Source: Myxococcus eversor (GTDB lineage: Bacteria > Myxococcota > Myxococcia > Myxococcales > Myxococcaceae). Taken from it: a stretch of 64,000 bases of DNA. Numbering within the stretch: the first letter of the stretch is position 1; each line of letters opens with the position of its first letter. The notes under the pieces were generated by a model that saw only the letters and a list, made by a program, of their open reading frames with translations, did not search any database and was not told the origin of the DNA. A program made the position numbers and the translations under genes. Below are positions 33,798 through 42,662 of this stretch, piece by piece. Where the stretch lies: positions 45,653-109,652 of the forward strand of contig NZ_JAAIXY010000033.1 of assembly GCF_010894455.1 (NCBI RefSeq), given 5' to 3'.

Positions 33798-34343
33798 CTA
33801 CAGCATCCACCGCCACGACAGTCCGGCGAGCGTGGTGTAGCCCACCACGGAGCGCTCGATGCGCCCCTCGGGCGACAGGAAGAACACCGTGGGAAACATG
33901 TTCACCCGCCACGCCTGCTGAAGTGAGTCGTCACCCATGAGCACCGGGTAGTCCACCGCGTGCTCGCGCGTGAAACGCCGCACGGCCTCCTCGTCCTCGT
34001 AGGCCAGCGCGACGGAGACGACATGCGCGGAGTCTCCCGCGAGCCGACGCAGCTGGGAGAGGTTGGAGGACTCCGCGCCGCACACGCCGCACCAGGGCGC
34101 CCAGAAGGCGAGCACCACGGGCTTGCCGCGCAGTGACGCCAGCGACACCGTCTCTCCGTCCAGGGTGCGCAGCGTGAAGTCCGGCGCTGGCGCACCCGAG
34201 CCTGGAAGGTTGCGCGTCTGCCAGGTCGCCACCGCCGTGAAGACGAGCGCGAGGAGCACCAGGTCGACGCCCCACCGCACCCACCAGCGCTGGCGCGCTC
34301 GCGCCCAGGCGGCCCGTACGTTTCCCAGCGCTCCGCCTTGCAT
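33798..34343 (-). CDS. TlpA/ResA-like membrane-anchored thioredoxin
   Basis: The product has 181 residues. ATG 34343 is preceded by GGAGG; a longer start at 34400 is possible but has no ribosome binding site. An N-terminal helix (VDLVLLALVFTAVATW) anchors a periplasmic thioredoxin fold with redox motif WCGVC, the AhpC/TSA-like opening APDFTLRTLDGE and the cis-proline in NMFPTVFFL. It would reduce or exchange disulfides in envelope proteins such as cytochrome c assembly substrates; the partner is unknown. Genes on both sides are on the same strand but well spaced. Confidence 0.85.
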   Translation of the reverse strand: MQGGALGNVRAAWARARQRWWVRWGVDLVLLALVFTAVATWQTRNLPGSGAPAPDFTLRTLDGETVSLASLRGKPVVLAFWAPWCGVCGAESSNLSQLRRLAGDSAHVVSVALAYEDEEAVRRFTREHAVDYPVLMGDDSLQQAWRVNMFPTVFFLSPEGRIERSVVGYTTLAGLSWRWML

Positions 34344-34457
34344 CCACGTCCTCCACACCGTGCCGCGCGGGCGCCAGGGCCCTCGCGGCACGGAAATCAT
34401 CCTGCCACCGTCAGGGCCCTTCCGGGGTGGAGGGGCCCTGACGCGGCTCACCTCACG

Positions 34458-34823
34458 TCAGGAGGGACTGTGCTGCTCATCGGGCTCCCAGGGCGTGGTC
34501 CTCACGCTCTCCCCGTCGCCGCGGTGCGCGCGTCCCAGGGCCTTGCTCACCGCGTGGCCCGCGCGCTCCAGGGCCCGGTCCACCGCCCCGGCGAAGCTCG
34601 CGTCCACGGCCTCCGCCGCGAGCTGGCCGCCCTGCTCGAGCTGGACAGTCACCTTGGCCACCTTGTCCACGCCACCGCGTGGGCCGTTGATGTCCTCCAA
34701 GCGCACCATGACCTCACGAACCCTGTCGGACAGTCTCCCCATCGCGAAGCGCGCGCGGCGCTCCACGTGGTGACGCAGGGTGTCGGTGAGGGTGAAGTGT
34801 CGGGCTCGGATTTCGATTCGCAT
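34458..34823 (-). CDS. HPF/RaiA-like ribosome hibernation (sigma-54 modulation) protein
   Basis: The product has 121 residues, and ATG 34823 follows AAGGAG by 8 bases. The start MRIEIRARHFTLTDTLRHHV and the strand KVAKVTVQLEQGGQLAAEAV match the S30AE/HPF beta-alpha fold that binds the ribosomal decoding region in stationary phase. The usual long-HPF C-terminal dimerisation domain is absent; a short polar tail (GESVRTTPWEPDEQ) is present instead, so it is short-form. It lies just beyond the T6SS operon terminator and is not part of that operon. Confidence 0.8.
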   Translation of the reverse strand: MRIEIRARHFTLTDTLRHHVERRARFAMGRLSDRVREVMVRLEDINGPRGGVDKVAKVTVQLEQGGQLAAEAVDASFAGAVDRALERAGHAVSKALGRAHRGDGESVRTTPWEPDEQHSPS

Positions 34824-34896
34824 CCTCGGCTCCTTCTGGCCCACCATGGGCCTGTCTCCTATGTGCAGGCGCGGGAGTTTCGGCGCCAATAGGAAA

Positions 34897-34959
34897 AGCC
34901 CCGGAACCCCTTCGAAAAAACGAAGGGTTCCAGGGCGGAATGAGGAGGGACCCGGGGCT
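34897..34959 (-). terminator. Nested terminator of the T6SS operon
   Basis: On the minus strand the outer stem AGCCCCGG (34959-34952) pairs with CCGGGGCT (34904-34897) and runs straight into TTTTCC. Nested inside is a second stem, GGAACCCTTCG (34931-34921) with its partner at 34914-34903, closed by a loop of six T. It starts 10 bases after the last T6SS-operon stop, matching intrinsic termination. Confidence 0.75.
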
Positions 34960-34968
34960 GTTGGGCCT

Positions 34969-36042
34969 TTACGGTCCGCCGCTCTTCGCCGCGGCTGGAG
35001 GCGTCTTCGCGGGCGGAGCCACCGGCTTGCTCGCCTCCCCGGCCTCGGGCGTCGCGGGCGCGGCCACGGCCGTCGCGGGCTTGTTCTTCGGCGGCATGGG
35101 CACCAGCGGCTTCTCCGGGTCCATCTTCGCGCCGATGCGCACCTGCTGCTCCACCATGCGGGACCAGAGCGAGGCCTTGGTGCTGACCAGCGCGTTGGAC
35201 TCGAGCACCAGCGTGCGGGTGTCCTGGGCCCGGCGGTAGATGCGCGGCCCCACGTCCGGCTGCGCGGGGTCCGAGTCGCTCACCTGCACCTGCTCCTGCA
35301 CGCCGACGCCCGCCTCGCTGAAGGACAGCGTGGACGTCAGCTCGAACTTGCGGATGAGCTGGTTGGGCAGCTTGAAGGTCGCCTCGCGCGCCAGCGGGAA
35401 CCACGCGGCGCCCAGGCACATGCGCTCCGGGCTGGACACCGACTCCGTGAAGAAGCGGTTGCGCCGCAGCGGCATGATGCGCGCGTACCGGCGGCACACG
35501 TCGGTGCCATCCGTGGTGCACGCGTCGCCCTCCGCGACGAGGATGTCCGCGCCGCCCACGCGCTCCAGGCGCAGCTTCGCGTTCTTCGGCATGGAGCGCA
35601 GCGAGCCCAGCGCCTCCACGCGGAAGCCCTGCTCCGTCGTCTCCACCAGCGCCACCGGCCCGAGGGCCTCGCCGTTGGTGAAGCGCCGCGTAATCACCCA
35701 CGCCAGCCGCTGGCCGGCCTTGAGCGTCTCCAGCACCAGGTCCTCTTCGGTGAGCTTCGCCGCCGGGGGCAGGGGCAGGGCGTCCGGGCCGGCCTCCACG
35801 CAGTCGTCGGCGGTGGGGTCCTGCCACCACACGGGCGCGCCCGCGCAGTCCACCGCGGGTTGGGGCGCCGCGCTGGTGTCCTTGTCATAGCCGTGCAGCA
35901 GCAGGGCGAACCAGATGTCCGGCGTGGGGAAGGAGCGCGCGTTGGGGCCCGCCTCGGCGAAGCACATCGCCGGCTTGGGCGCGCTGGCGCAGCCGGCCAG
36001 CAGGGACAGGGCGACACCGCAGACCTGAAGCGTTCGTTTCAT
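34969..36042 (-). CDS. T6SS-operon lipoprotein of unknown function
   Basis: The product has 357 residues with signal VCGVALSLLAGC (lipobox LAGC). The mature protein has several cysteines in the first third and a predicted beta-rich body (residues 90-300). It ends in an Ala/Pro/Lys-rich low-complexity tail (about 310-357) that could span the peptidoglycan. It lies 6 bp after tssH and before the operon terminator, so it is co-expressed with the secretion machine. It is not TssJ, which is encoded elsewhere in the operon. It could be an accessory envelope factor or an immunity-type lipoprotein. No family recognised. Confidence 0.75.
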   Translation of the reverse strand: MKRTLQVCGVALSLLAGCASAPKPAMCFAEAGPNARSFPTPDIWFALLLHGYDKDTSAAPQPAVDCAGAPVWWQDPTADDCVEAGPDALPLPPAAKLTEEDLVLETLKAGQRLAWVITRRFTNGEALGPVALVETTEQGFRVEALGSLRSMPKNAKLRLERVGGADILVAEGDACTTDGTDVCRRYARIMPLRRNRFFTESVSSPERMCLGAAWFPLAREATFKLPNQLIRKFELTSTLSFSEAGVGVQEQVQVSDSDPAQPDVGPRIYRRAQDTRTLVLESNALVSTKASLWSRMVEQQVRIGAKMDPEKPLVPMPPKNKPATAVAAPATPEAGEASKPVAPPAKTPPAAAKSGGP

Positions 36043-36048
36043 GGGTTC

Positions 36049-38706
36049 TCAGGCCTCGGCGAACCGGAGGTCCCAGTCGCCTTCCGGGGTGAGGGCCACG
36101 TGCAGCTTGGGGGGCACCGCGCCACCCACCAGGTGCTGCAACAGCTCGCGGGAGAGCACGGGCATCAGCGAGCCCTGGAGGATCTGCTCCATGTTGCGCG
36201 CTCCCATCTCCGACTCCGTGCACCGGCGCGCCAGCTCGTCCAGCAGCTCCGGCGCCAGCGTCGTCTCCACGTCGTGGGCCTCGCGCAGCCGGCCCACCAG
36301 CTTGTTCAACTTCATCTCCGCGATCTGCCGCATGACGTCGCGCTGCACGGGGCCGAAGGGCACCACCGTCATGCGCGCCAGCAGGGCGGGCTTGAAGTGC
36401 TGGCTGAGGGTGGGGCGGATGGCCGTCATCACCTGCTCAGAGGAGGGCTCCAGGCCGTCCTCGAACATCTTCATCACCCGGTCCGAGCCCAGGTTGCTGG
36501 TGAGGATGATGACGGTGTTCTTGAAGTCCACCGCGCGGCCCTCGCCGTCCGTCAGCATCCCCTTGTCGAACACCTGGTAGAAGAGGTTCATCACCTCCAG
36601 GTCGGCCTTCTCGCACTCGTCCAGCAGCACGACGGAGTAGGGCCGCTGCCGCACGGCCTCCGTGAGCAGGCCGCCCTCGCCATAGCCCACGTAGCCCGGA
36701 GGCGAGCCGATGAGCCGGCTCACCGTGTGCTTCTCCTGGAACTCGCTCATGTTGAGCGTCGTCATGAAGCGCTCGCCGCCGTAGAGCGACTCGGCCAGCG
36801 CCAGCGCCGTCTCCGTCTTGCCCACGCCGCTGGGCCCCACGAAGAGCATCACGCCAATCGGTGCGTCCGGATTGCGGATGCCCGCCTGGGAGATGCGGAT
36901 GATTTCGCCCACCTTCTTGAGCGCCGCCTCCTGTCCACGCACGCGGGTGCGCAGCCGGTCCTCCAGGTTCAGCACGGCCTCCAGCATGTCACCGCGCATC
37001 TTCCCCACCGGCACGCCCGTCCAACCCGCGACGACGCGCGCGACGATGTCCGCGTCCACGTCCGAGTGCACCAGCGGAAACTCGCCGCGCGCCGCCGCGA
37101 GCGACTTCGCCGCCGCGTCCACCGCTTCCTTGAGCGCCGCGGGCTCGGCGCCCGGGGCTGGTTCTCTCAGCGCCTTGCGAGCGTCCATCAGCGCGACGAC
37201 GGCAGCGCGCTCCGTCTCCCATCTCGCGTGAAGCGAGGCCCGCGAGTCCTGGGTGGCGCGCAGCTTCGCCTCCGCTTCAGCCAGTGCCTCCCGCGCGTCC
37301 TCGCCACCTTCACCGTCGGCCAGATCCCGCTTGAGCGCGTCGCGCTCGCGCTCCAGGCCGGAGATCTCCTGCTCCAGCGCCACCAGCTCCTCGGGTCGCG
37401 TGGACAGTTCAATCTTCACGCGGGCAGCCGAGGTGTCGAGCAGGTCCACCGCCTTGTCCGGGAGCTGCCGGCCGGAGATGTACCGGCTGGACAGCCGCAC
37501 CGCCGCGGTGACGGCCTCGTCGCGGATGGTGACGCCGTGGGACGCCTCGTACGTGGGCCGCAGGCCGCGCAGCATCAGCTCCGCGTCCGCCTCGCTGGGC
37601 TCATCCACCTTCACCGGCTGGAAGCGCCGCTCCAGCGCCGCGTCCTTCTCGAAGTACTTCTTGTACTCGGCCCACGTCGTCGCGGCGATGGTGCGCAGCT
37701 CGCCCCGCGCCAGCGCGGGCTTGAGCAGGTTGGCCGCGTCGCTGCCGCCCTGTGAGCCACCGGCGCCGATGATGGTGTGCGCCTCGTCGATGAACAGGAT
37801 GATGGGCGTGGGGGACGCCTTCACCTCGGCGATGACGGCCTTGAGCCGATTCTCGAACTCACCGCGCACGCCCGCGCCCGCTTGCAAGAGGCCCAGGTCC
37901 AGGCCGAGCAGGTCCACGTTGCGCAGCGCCTCCGGCACCTCGCCTCGCACAATCGCCCAGGCCATGCCCTCCACGAGCGCCGTCTTGCCCACGCCCGGCT
38001 CGCCCACGAGGATGGGATTGTTCTTCCGGCGCCGGGAGAGGATGTCGACCATCTGCCGGATTTCGCGGTGACGGCCGAAGATGGGGTCGATCTTCCCCTC
38101 GCGCACGCGACCGGTGAAGGACGTGGCGAAGCGCTTGAGCGCCTCGTCACCACGGCTTCCAGAAGCGCTCGCCGAGCCGCCGCTGGAGCCGCTCGCCGCG
38201 CCGTCGGAGGTGACGACCTCCACGTTCTCCGGCGAGGGCTGGAGCAGCACGTCCAGCGAGCCGAGCAGCTCGTCGCGGGAGATGGCATCCAGCTCCGGGA
38301 AGATTTCAGCGGTGTAGCGCGAGCGCCGGGTGATGAACTGGACGAACAGGTGGCCCGAGCGCAGCCGCGTCGCGCCGTGCTCCACGGAGGCCAGGAGCCA
38401 TGCCTCCTCGAACCACTGGAAGAGCGTCTCGGAGAAGACGGGCCGCCCGGCGTTGCCGGCGCGCAGGCCCTGCAGCGCGCGCTCCATGCTGGTGGTCAGG
38501 TGCCGCTTGTCCACGCCGAAGTGGTGGAGCAGGCGCGCCACGTCCGAGTCCTCCGGCTCCAGCATCTGCGCCAGCATGTGCTCGGGGACGATTTCGTAGA
38601 AACGTCCCGCACTCGCGCGCGCCACCGCCGCTTCCAACAGGCGGGTGGAGGTGGGCGTCAGGCGACGGACAAGCGCTTTCGGATCGACGCGAATGGGAGC
38701 CCCCAA
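36049..38706 (-). CDS. tssH: T6SS sheath-disassembly ATPase TssH/ClpV
   Basis: The product has 885 residues from a TTG start at 38706; an in-frame stop lies not far upstream and no ATG or GTG is available in between. A Clp-N domain (1-155) precedes AAA1 (Walker A GEPGVGKT at 235, FIDEAHTIIGAGG), a coiled middle domain (about 400-540) and AAA2 (GPSGVGKT at 624, VVLLDECEKADLEVM). Both ATPase sites look complete, unlike those of the AAA+ pair at 1-6521. It recycles the contracted TssB/TssC sheath. Context within the T6SS operon supports ClpV rather than ClpB. Confidence 0.93.
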   Translation of the reverse strand: MGAPIRVDPKALVRRLTPTSTRLLEAAVARASAGRFYEIVPEHMLAQMLEPEDSDVARLLHHFGVDKRHLTTSMERALQGLRAGNAGRPVFSETLFQWFEEAWLLASVEHGATRLRSGHLFVQFITRRSRYTAEIFPELDAISRDELLGSLDVLLQPSPENVEVVTSDGAASGSSGGSASASGSRGDEALKRFATSFTGRVREGKIDPIFGRHREIRQMVDILSRRRKNNPILVGEPGVGKTALVEGMAWAIVRGEVPEALRNVDLLGLDLGLLQAGAGVRGEFENRLKAVIAEVKASPTPIILFIDEAHTIIGAGGSQGGSDAANLLKPALARGELRTIAATTWAEYKKYFEKDAALERRFQPVKVDEPSEADAELMLRGLRPTYEASHGVTIRDEAVTAAVRLSSRYISGRQLPDKAVDLLDTSAARVKIELSTRPEELVALEQEISGLERERDALKRDLADGEGGEDAREALAEAEAKLRATQDSRASLHARWETERAAVVALMDARKALREPAPGAEPAALKEAVDAAAKSLAAARGEFPLVHSDVDADIVARVVAGWTGVPVGKMRGDMLEAVLNLEDRLRTRVRGQEAALKKVGEIIRISQAGIRNPDAPIGVMLFVGPSGVGKTETALALAESLYGGERFMTTLNMSEFQEKHTVSRLIGSPPGYVGYGEGGLLTEAVRQRPYSVVLLDECEKADLEVMNLFYQVFDKGMLTDGEGRAVDFKNTVIILTSNLGSDRVMKMFEDGLEPSSEQVMTAIRPTLSQHFKPALLARMTVVPFGPVQRDVMRQIAEMKLNKLVGRLREAHDVETTLAPELLDELARRCTESEMGARNMEQILQGSLMPVLSRELLQHLVGGAVPPKLHVALTPEGDWDLRFAEA

Positions 38707-38793
38707 GCTGTGACGACGGTGGTCGAAGGGTATACCGGGCGGCTCTCACGCCGTAAATCCCCGCACCCCGGGGCCGCCCATCTTGTGACTGTC

Positions 38794-39837
38794 TCATCTC
38801 ACGACAGGAACACTCAGGTGTGTCTGCTGGCTGGAGCCCAGCCAGGTGTCGCGGCCGAGCTGGCTCGGCTCCTTGCGCGAAAGCCGGAACTGCTGGCGGA
38901 CGCCCTCGGTGAGACCGAGCTCCAAATCGTATTCCAGCGGGTCCCTGACGAAGAGCGACACCACCTCCCGCACGAGGGGGAGCAGGTCTCCATCCGGCAT
39001 CAGCCGCTTGTACGCGCGCGGCGGCAGCGGGCTGATGTGCAGCTGAATCTTCCCCGTCCGGTCGAACGCCTTGCCCCCCAGCAGCATGTTGCGGCCGAGC
39101 TGGTGGTTGGCCCGCCCCAACTGCACCCGGGCGTCGATGTCCACCCAGCGGCCCACGAACTGCCGCACCGACACCCGCGCGCCCTCCAGGTCCTCGTTGA
39201 GCACGTCCTGGAGCGCCACCTCCAGTTGCTCCGCGGTGCGAGAGCGGCTGGCGAGCAGCGGGGCGATGCGCAGGAGGCGCCAGGTCGGCAGGCCGCCCTT
39301 GCGGGGTTGCTCGTACGTGTCGAAGCCGCCCAGCGCGAGCAGCCGGCGGGACCACTGGTCCGTAAAGGACGTGTCCGTCTCGCTGGTGATGCGGTACTTC
39401 GACTCGATTCGATACAGCAGCGACAGGAGCCGGTGGTGGAACAGGTCCAGGAACTCGCGCCGCACGGGCGCGTCCGGGTCCTCCTGCGCGACTTCCTCGG
39501 CGATGTAGTGGGGAAGGGGGCTCACCGCGCCCGTCAGGCCCAGAAAGCGCGTCACCACCTCGAACAGCGGACGGCTCGAGTACGGGTCCTCCGGCCGCAC
39601 CGGCACCTGCCGCAGCGTCACCTCGCTGACGTCGCCGGAAGGAAACCCCAGCGACGGGTCATGCCGGAAGCGGATCATCTCCTCGTTGACGGGGCCGGAC
39701 CCGCCCACGCGCACCGCGTCCTTGGTGAGCCGCTCCAGGAAGGCCACCAGCGGGAAGAAGCCCACCCGGGGCGCCGCCTCGGCCAGCTTCCGGGCCGCTT
39801 CTACAAGAGCGTCTGGGAGCCGTTCCTCGGAAGCCAC
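38794..39837 (-). CDS. tssG: T6SS baseplate wedge protein TssG
   Basis: The product has 347 residues from GTG 39837, inside the 3' end of tssF (37-bp overlap). VGFFPLVAFLERLTKDAVRVGG, the FRHDPSLGFPSGDVSEV segment, YIAEEVAQEDPD and EFLDLFHHRLLSLLYR follow the TssG/ImpH family. It forms the wedge complex with TssE, TssF and TssK. The downstream gap to tssH (87 bp) contains a GGGCGGC/GCCGCCC inverted repeat. Confidence 0.9.
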   Translation of the reverse strand: MASEERLPDALVEAARKLAEAAPRVGFFPLVAFLERLTKDAVRVGGSGPVNEEMIRFRHDPSLGFPSGDVSEVTLRQVPVRPEDPYSSRPLFEVVTRFLGLTGAVSPLPHYIAEEVAQEDPDAPVRREFLDLFHHRLLSLLYRIESKYRITSETDTSFTDQWSRRLLALGGFDTYEQPRKGGLPTWRLLRIAPLLASRSRTAEQLEVALQDVLNEDLEGARVSVRQFVGRWVDIDARVQLGRANHQLGRNMLLGGKAFDRTGKIQLHISPLPPRAYKRLMPDGDLLPLVREVVSLFVRDPLEYDLELGLTEGVRQQFRLSRKEPSQLGRDTWLGSSQQTHLSVPVVR

Positions 39838-41555
39838 ATGTACTCCGTCTGCGAGGGGTGGAGGCGGATGCTCAGCTCGTTGAAGGAGTTGATGGTGACG
39901 TGGGACGCGAGCAGCTCCTCCAGCACGCAGCCGAAGAGGAACGAGTCCCCCACGCCCATGAAGTTCTCCTCGTCCAGGTCCACCCGGGTGCGGTGGCCTC
40001 GCAGCGGCGCGCCCTCCAGGAAGCGCGTGACGGGTTTGGTCTCCACCGCGCGGATGGAGTTGATGCGCAGGCGGCTGGCGCGCGCGGCCAGGTTGTCCGT
40101 GAGCGAATGGAAGTTGTACAGGTCCATCAGCCGCCGCAGCGCCGCCGCGTCCGCCAGCGAGTGCTGGTTGATGGCCAGATGCGACAGGAGCCGCCAGTGC
40201 AGCTCCGTGCCCAGCGGCGCGCGCGCCGGCCGGCTCACCGGGGAGATGTTCTTGAACTTCGCCTGCGTGGGGCTGGCGGACGTGGACTCCGTCAAGTCAC
40301 CCACCTGGAGCCGCGACGGCAACATGCGGTTGGTGCACGTCAGGTCGATGGAGAGCGCCTCCTCGGCCCCGAGCACCGGCGCCACGTCGCGCGGGGTCTC
40401 CAGGGTGATGTACATGTCGATGCCTTCGTCCAGCGGCGAGTGCGTGCGCCGCAGCCGGTAGAAGGACTGCTCCGCGTCGCCGCCCGCCGTGTGGCTGAAC
40501 TCGAAGAAGGGCCGGTAGCCGCGCCGCTCGTTGCGGCCCGCCTGGAGGCCCGTCACCGAGTCCACCGAGTACACCTCCGCGTGGTTCGCCGGCAGGTCCG
40601 CCGCGCGCAGCAGGTGCTCTCGGTCCAGGGCGTTGTGCAGGACGGGGTTGGCGGTGGCGGGGAAGAGGTTGACGACCGGCGCGCAGTGCAGCCGGAACAT
40701 CTCCCGGTGGATGCGCGCGTCCAGGGGCGGCGGCCGCTCCAGGTGGAAGGCAATCTCGAACCGGTCCTCGCGCACGTGCGTCGCCGCCGCGTCCAGGTTC
40801 TTCACGTCGAAGAACAGGAACTTCTCCGGCAGCGTCAGGTACTCCTGCAACAGCCGGTAGCCCTCGCTCGCGCGCGGCCACGGCAGGAGCCGGAAGTCGC
40901 GCTGGAAGCCCACCGCCTGGATGGCGCCCGCGGGCAGTTTGATTCCGTCGCCCTGCGAGGACGCGCCGCGCACGCGCACCTGTCCGCAGTAGCGGAGCAG
41001 GCACAGCAGCACCACGGCGGAGGCGGAGTGTTCCCCGTGGATGAACAAGCGCAGGCCCTGCTGACGAAACACCTCGGCGCGGCCCTGCTCCGTCGTCTGG
41101 AAGGACAGCCGCAGCACCGGAGACGTAATCGACGAGCGGTCCAACAGCGCGTCGGTGAGCTGCACCGGCAGCAGGTCCACGTCCGTCGTGGTGCGGAACA
41201 CGCAGCGGGTGCCGTCGATGGGCTGCGAGGCGACCTCCGCCCCGGCGGGCAGCCTGGAGCGGCCGCGCAGCGCGCGCAGGTGCGGGGAGAACTCGACGAT
41301 GGACGCGGCGGGCAGGGGGCGCAGGTAGTGCGGCAGCAGGAGCTCCGTCAGCCCATGCACCAGCTCCGGCACGTCGTCGTCCACACGCTCGCGGATGCGC
41401 GCCGTCAGGAAGGCGAAGCCCTCCAGGAGCCGCTCCACGTCCGGGTCCGCGCCGCGCTCCACCAGCAGGCCCGCCAGCGACGGGTTGGCCAGCCCGAAGG
41501 CCCTCCCCATCTCCCGCAGGTACGTCAGCTCGCTCAGGTAGTACTTGCTGAACAT
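39801..41555 (-). CDS. tssF: T6SS baseplate wedge protein TssF
   Basis: The 584-residue protein shows the TssF/ImpG hallmarks MFSKYYLSELTYLREMGRAF at the start, DPDVERLLEGFAFLTARI, ELLLPHYLRPLPAASIVEF and CAPVVNLFPATANPV near the middle. Usual family length is about 600. It is the main wedge component that binds TssG. The gene overlaps tssG at its 3' end and follows tssE by 28 bp. Confidence 0.95.
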   Translation of the reverse strand: MFSKYYLSELTYLREMGRAFGLANPSLAGLLVERGADPDVERLLEGFAFLTARIRERVDDDVPELVHGLTELLLPHYLRPLPAASIVEFSPHLRALRGRSRLPAGAEVASQPIDGTRCVFRTTTDVDLLPVQLTDALLDRSSITSPVLRLSFQTTEQGRAEVFRQQGLRLFIHGEHSASAVVLLCLLRYCGQVRVRGASSQGDGIKLPAGAIQAVGFQRDFRLLPWPRASEGYRLLQEYLTLPEKFLFFDVKNLDAAATHVREDRFEIAFHLERPPPLDARIHREMFRLHCAPVVNLFPATANPVLHNALDREHLLRAADLPANHAEVYSVDSVTGLQAGRNERRGYRPFFEFSHTAGGDAEQSFYRLRRTHSPLDEGIDMYITLETPRDVAPVLGAEEALSIDLTCTNRMLPSRLQVGDLTESTSASPTQAKFKNISPVSRPARAPLGTELHWRLLSHLAINQHSLADAAALRRLMDLYNFHSLTDNLAARASRLRINSIRAVETKPVTRFLEGAPLRGHRTRVDLDEENFMGVGDSFLFGCVLEELLASHVTINSFNELSIRLHPSQTEYMWLPRNGSQTLL

Positions 41556-41583
41556 CCTCGCCCTCCGCCCAACACCTCGCGGT

Positions 41584-41979
41584 TCACCACAGGTCCACGC
41601 GCCCGCCCGGCTTTACCTGCGTGTGGAAGCGCACCGTGCCTTTTCGCGTGCGTGTCGCGAGCTGCGCGGTGATGTCGAAGCGCAGCGCCGTCGGATCATC
41701 CGGGTCCGGCGTGTGCGTCACCACCACGCTCTTCAGCCTCGGCTCGAAGTCCTGGATGGCCGTGCGGATGGACTGCGCCATTCGCGGCACCGCCGACGAA
41801 TACGTGTGGACGATGTCGTTCAAGTCCAGGATGCCAAAGGCCGGCGCCGCCACGGACTCACCCTTGCGCGTGTTGAGCAACGCGCGAAGGTGCTCCGCGA
41901 TGGACTCCACCACTTCGCCCGGTGGGGCGAGCGCGCCGTTGCCTTCGGCGATGCGTGACAACAAACCTCGGGAGCCCAT
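41584..41979 (-). CDS. tssE: T6SS baseplate protein TssE (gp25-like)
   Basis: The 131-residue protein carries the gp25/lysozyme-like T6SS pattern: ESIAEHLRALLNTRKGES, FGILDLNDIVHTYSS, SIRTAIQDFEPRLKSVVV and a beta-strand end with RFDITAQLATR. It initiates sheath assembly at the baseplate. It lies between hcp (74 bp upstream) and tssF. Confidence 0.92.
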   Translation of the reverse strand: MGSRGLLSRIAEGNGALAPPGEVVESIAEHLRALLNTRKGESVAAPAFGILDLNDIVHTYSSAVPRMAQSIRTAIQDFEPRLKSVVVTHTPDPDDPTALRFDITAQLATRTRKGTVRFHTQVKPGGRVDLW

Positions 41980-42053
41980 GCGTGTCTTTTATCGAGGCCA
42001 CCCCCGGCCGCCCGCGTCGACTGCGCCACGGACGACCGGTGGAGGAGGACGCA

Positions 42054-42545
42054 TCAGCGCTGGGTGTCCCAGGTGTCCTCGTGCGTCTGGCCGCCGTTGG
42101 TGTACGTCCAGTTGATGGTGTGGAAGACGAAGTTGATCTCCTCCATCGGCGGGCTGTTCGAACCGGACGGGATGAACGCGTCGGGGACGAACTGCTTGAT
42201 GCTGTTGATGCGCGCCTTCTTGATGGACGTCGTGTAGAACTGCTCGGTGGTGCCGTCGCCCGTGGGGTTGGGGCGGAAGAACTTGAACGTCGCCTCGATG
42301 ACGGTGTTCTCGCACAGCGCCTTCATGAGCAGCGGCGAGGCCTTGTCGATGCGCTTGCGCAGGGTGATGCCCTCGTACTGGCGGCGGCCCACGGCCAGGC
42401 CGGAGCCCGACTCGCGCGCGGTGAACACCTTCTGCTCGTAGTAGACGGCCTCGATGGCGCCCTCGCGGCCGAGGCTCGTCTGGGTGCTCTCACCCTGGAT
42501 GTCCTGCCCGTTCGCCTTCAGGTACACAAAAACTGATTCAGCCAT
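42054..42545 (-). CDS. hcp: T6SS inner-tube protein Hcp (TssD)
   Basis: The 163-residue protein has the Hcp1 beta-barrel pattern: MAESVFVYLKANGQDIQGES, VYYEQKVFTARE, RQYEGITLRKRIDKASPLLM and ISF-like strands to the end (MEEINFVFHTINWTYT). Hexamers stack into the secreted tube. It is separated from tssC by 117 bp containing a strong hairpin (42588-42610), as expected for a subunit needed in large excess. The gene order B-C-hcp-E-F-G-H is canonical. Confidence 0.95.
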   Translation of the reverse strand: MAESVFVYLKANGQDIQGESTQTSLGREGAIEAVYYEQKVFTARESGSGLAVGRRQYEGITLRKRIDKASPLLMKALCENTVIEATFKFFRPNPTGDGTTEQFYTTSIKKARINSIKQFVPDAFIPSGSNSPPMEEINFVFHTINWTYTNGGQTHEDTWDTQR

Positions 42546-42587
42546 GGAACGAACCTCTTTGCTGTGCGCGCGGAGGCGCGCGGGTGA

Positions 42588-42610
42588 CCCAGGCTCGCTT
42601 CAAGCCTGGG
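42588..42610 (-). promoter_or_regulatory. Intercistronic hairpin between tssC and hcp
   Basis: CCCAGGCT (42588-42595) pairs perfectly with AGCCTGGG (42603-42610), loop of 7. A second G/C-only repeat (GCGCGC) lies nearer hcp. There is no U-tract, so a processing or stability element that allows separate dosage of hcp is more likely than termination. A TATTCT -10-like box lies about 20 bases before it on the minus strand. Confidence 0.5.
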
Positions 42611-42662
42611 AGTGGAGCCCTCAGAATAGCTGATCTCAACGACACTGGGTGAAGCGGGTCCA

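Noticed and set aside
36049..38706. Possible relation of the AAA+ pair at 1-6521 to the T6SS as extra ClpV proteins
   Set aside because: The pair lacks the Clp-N domain, has degenerate AAA1 sites and an RF-like tail, lies about 28 kb from the T6SS operon, and the operon already has a complete TssH.
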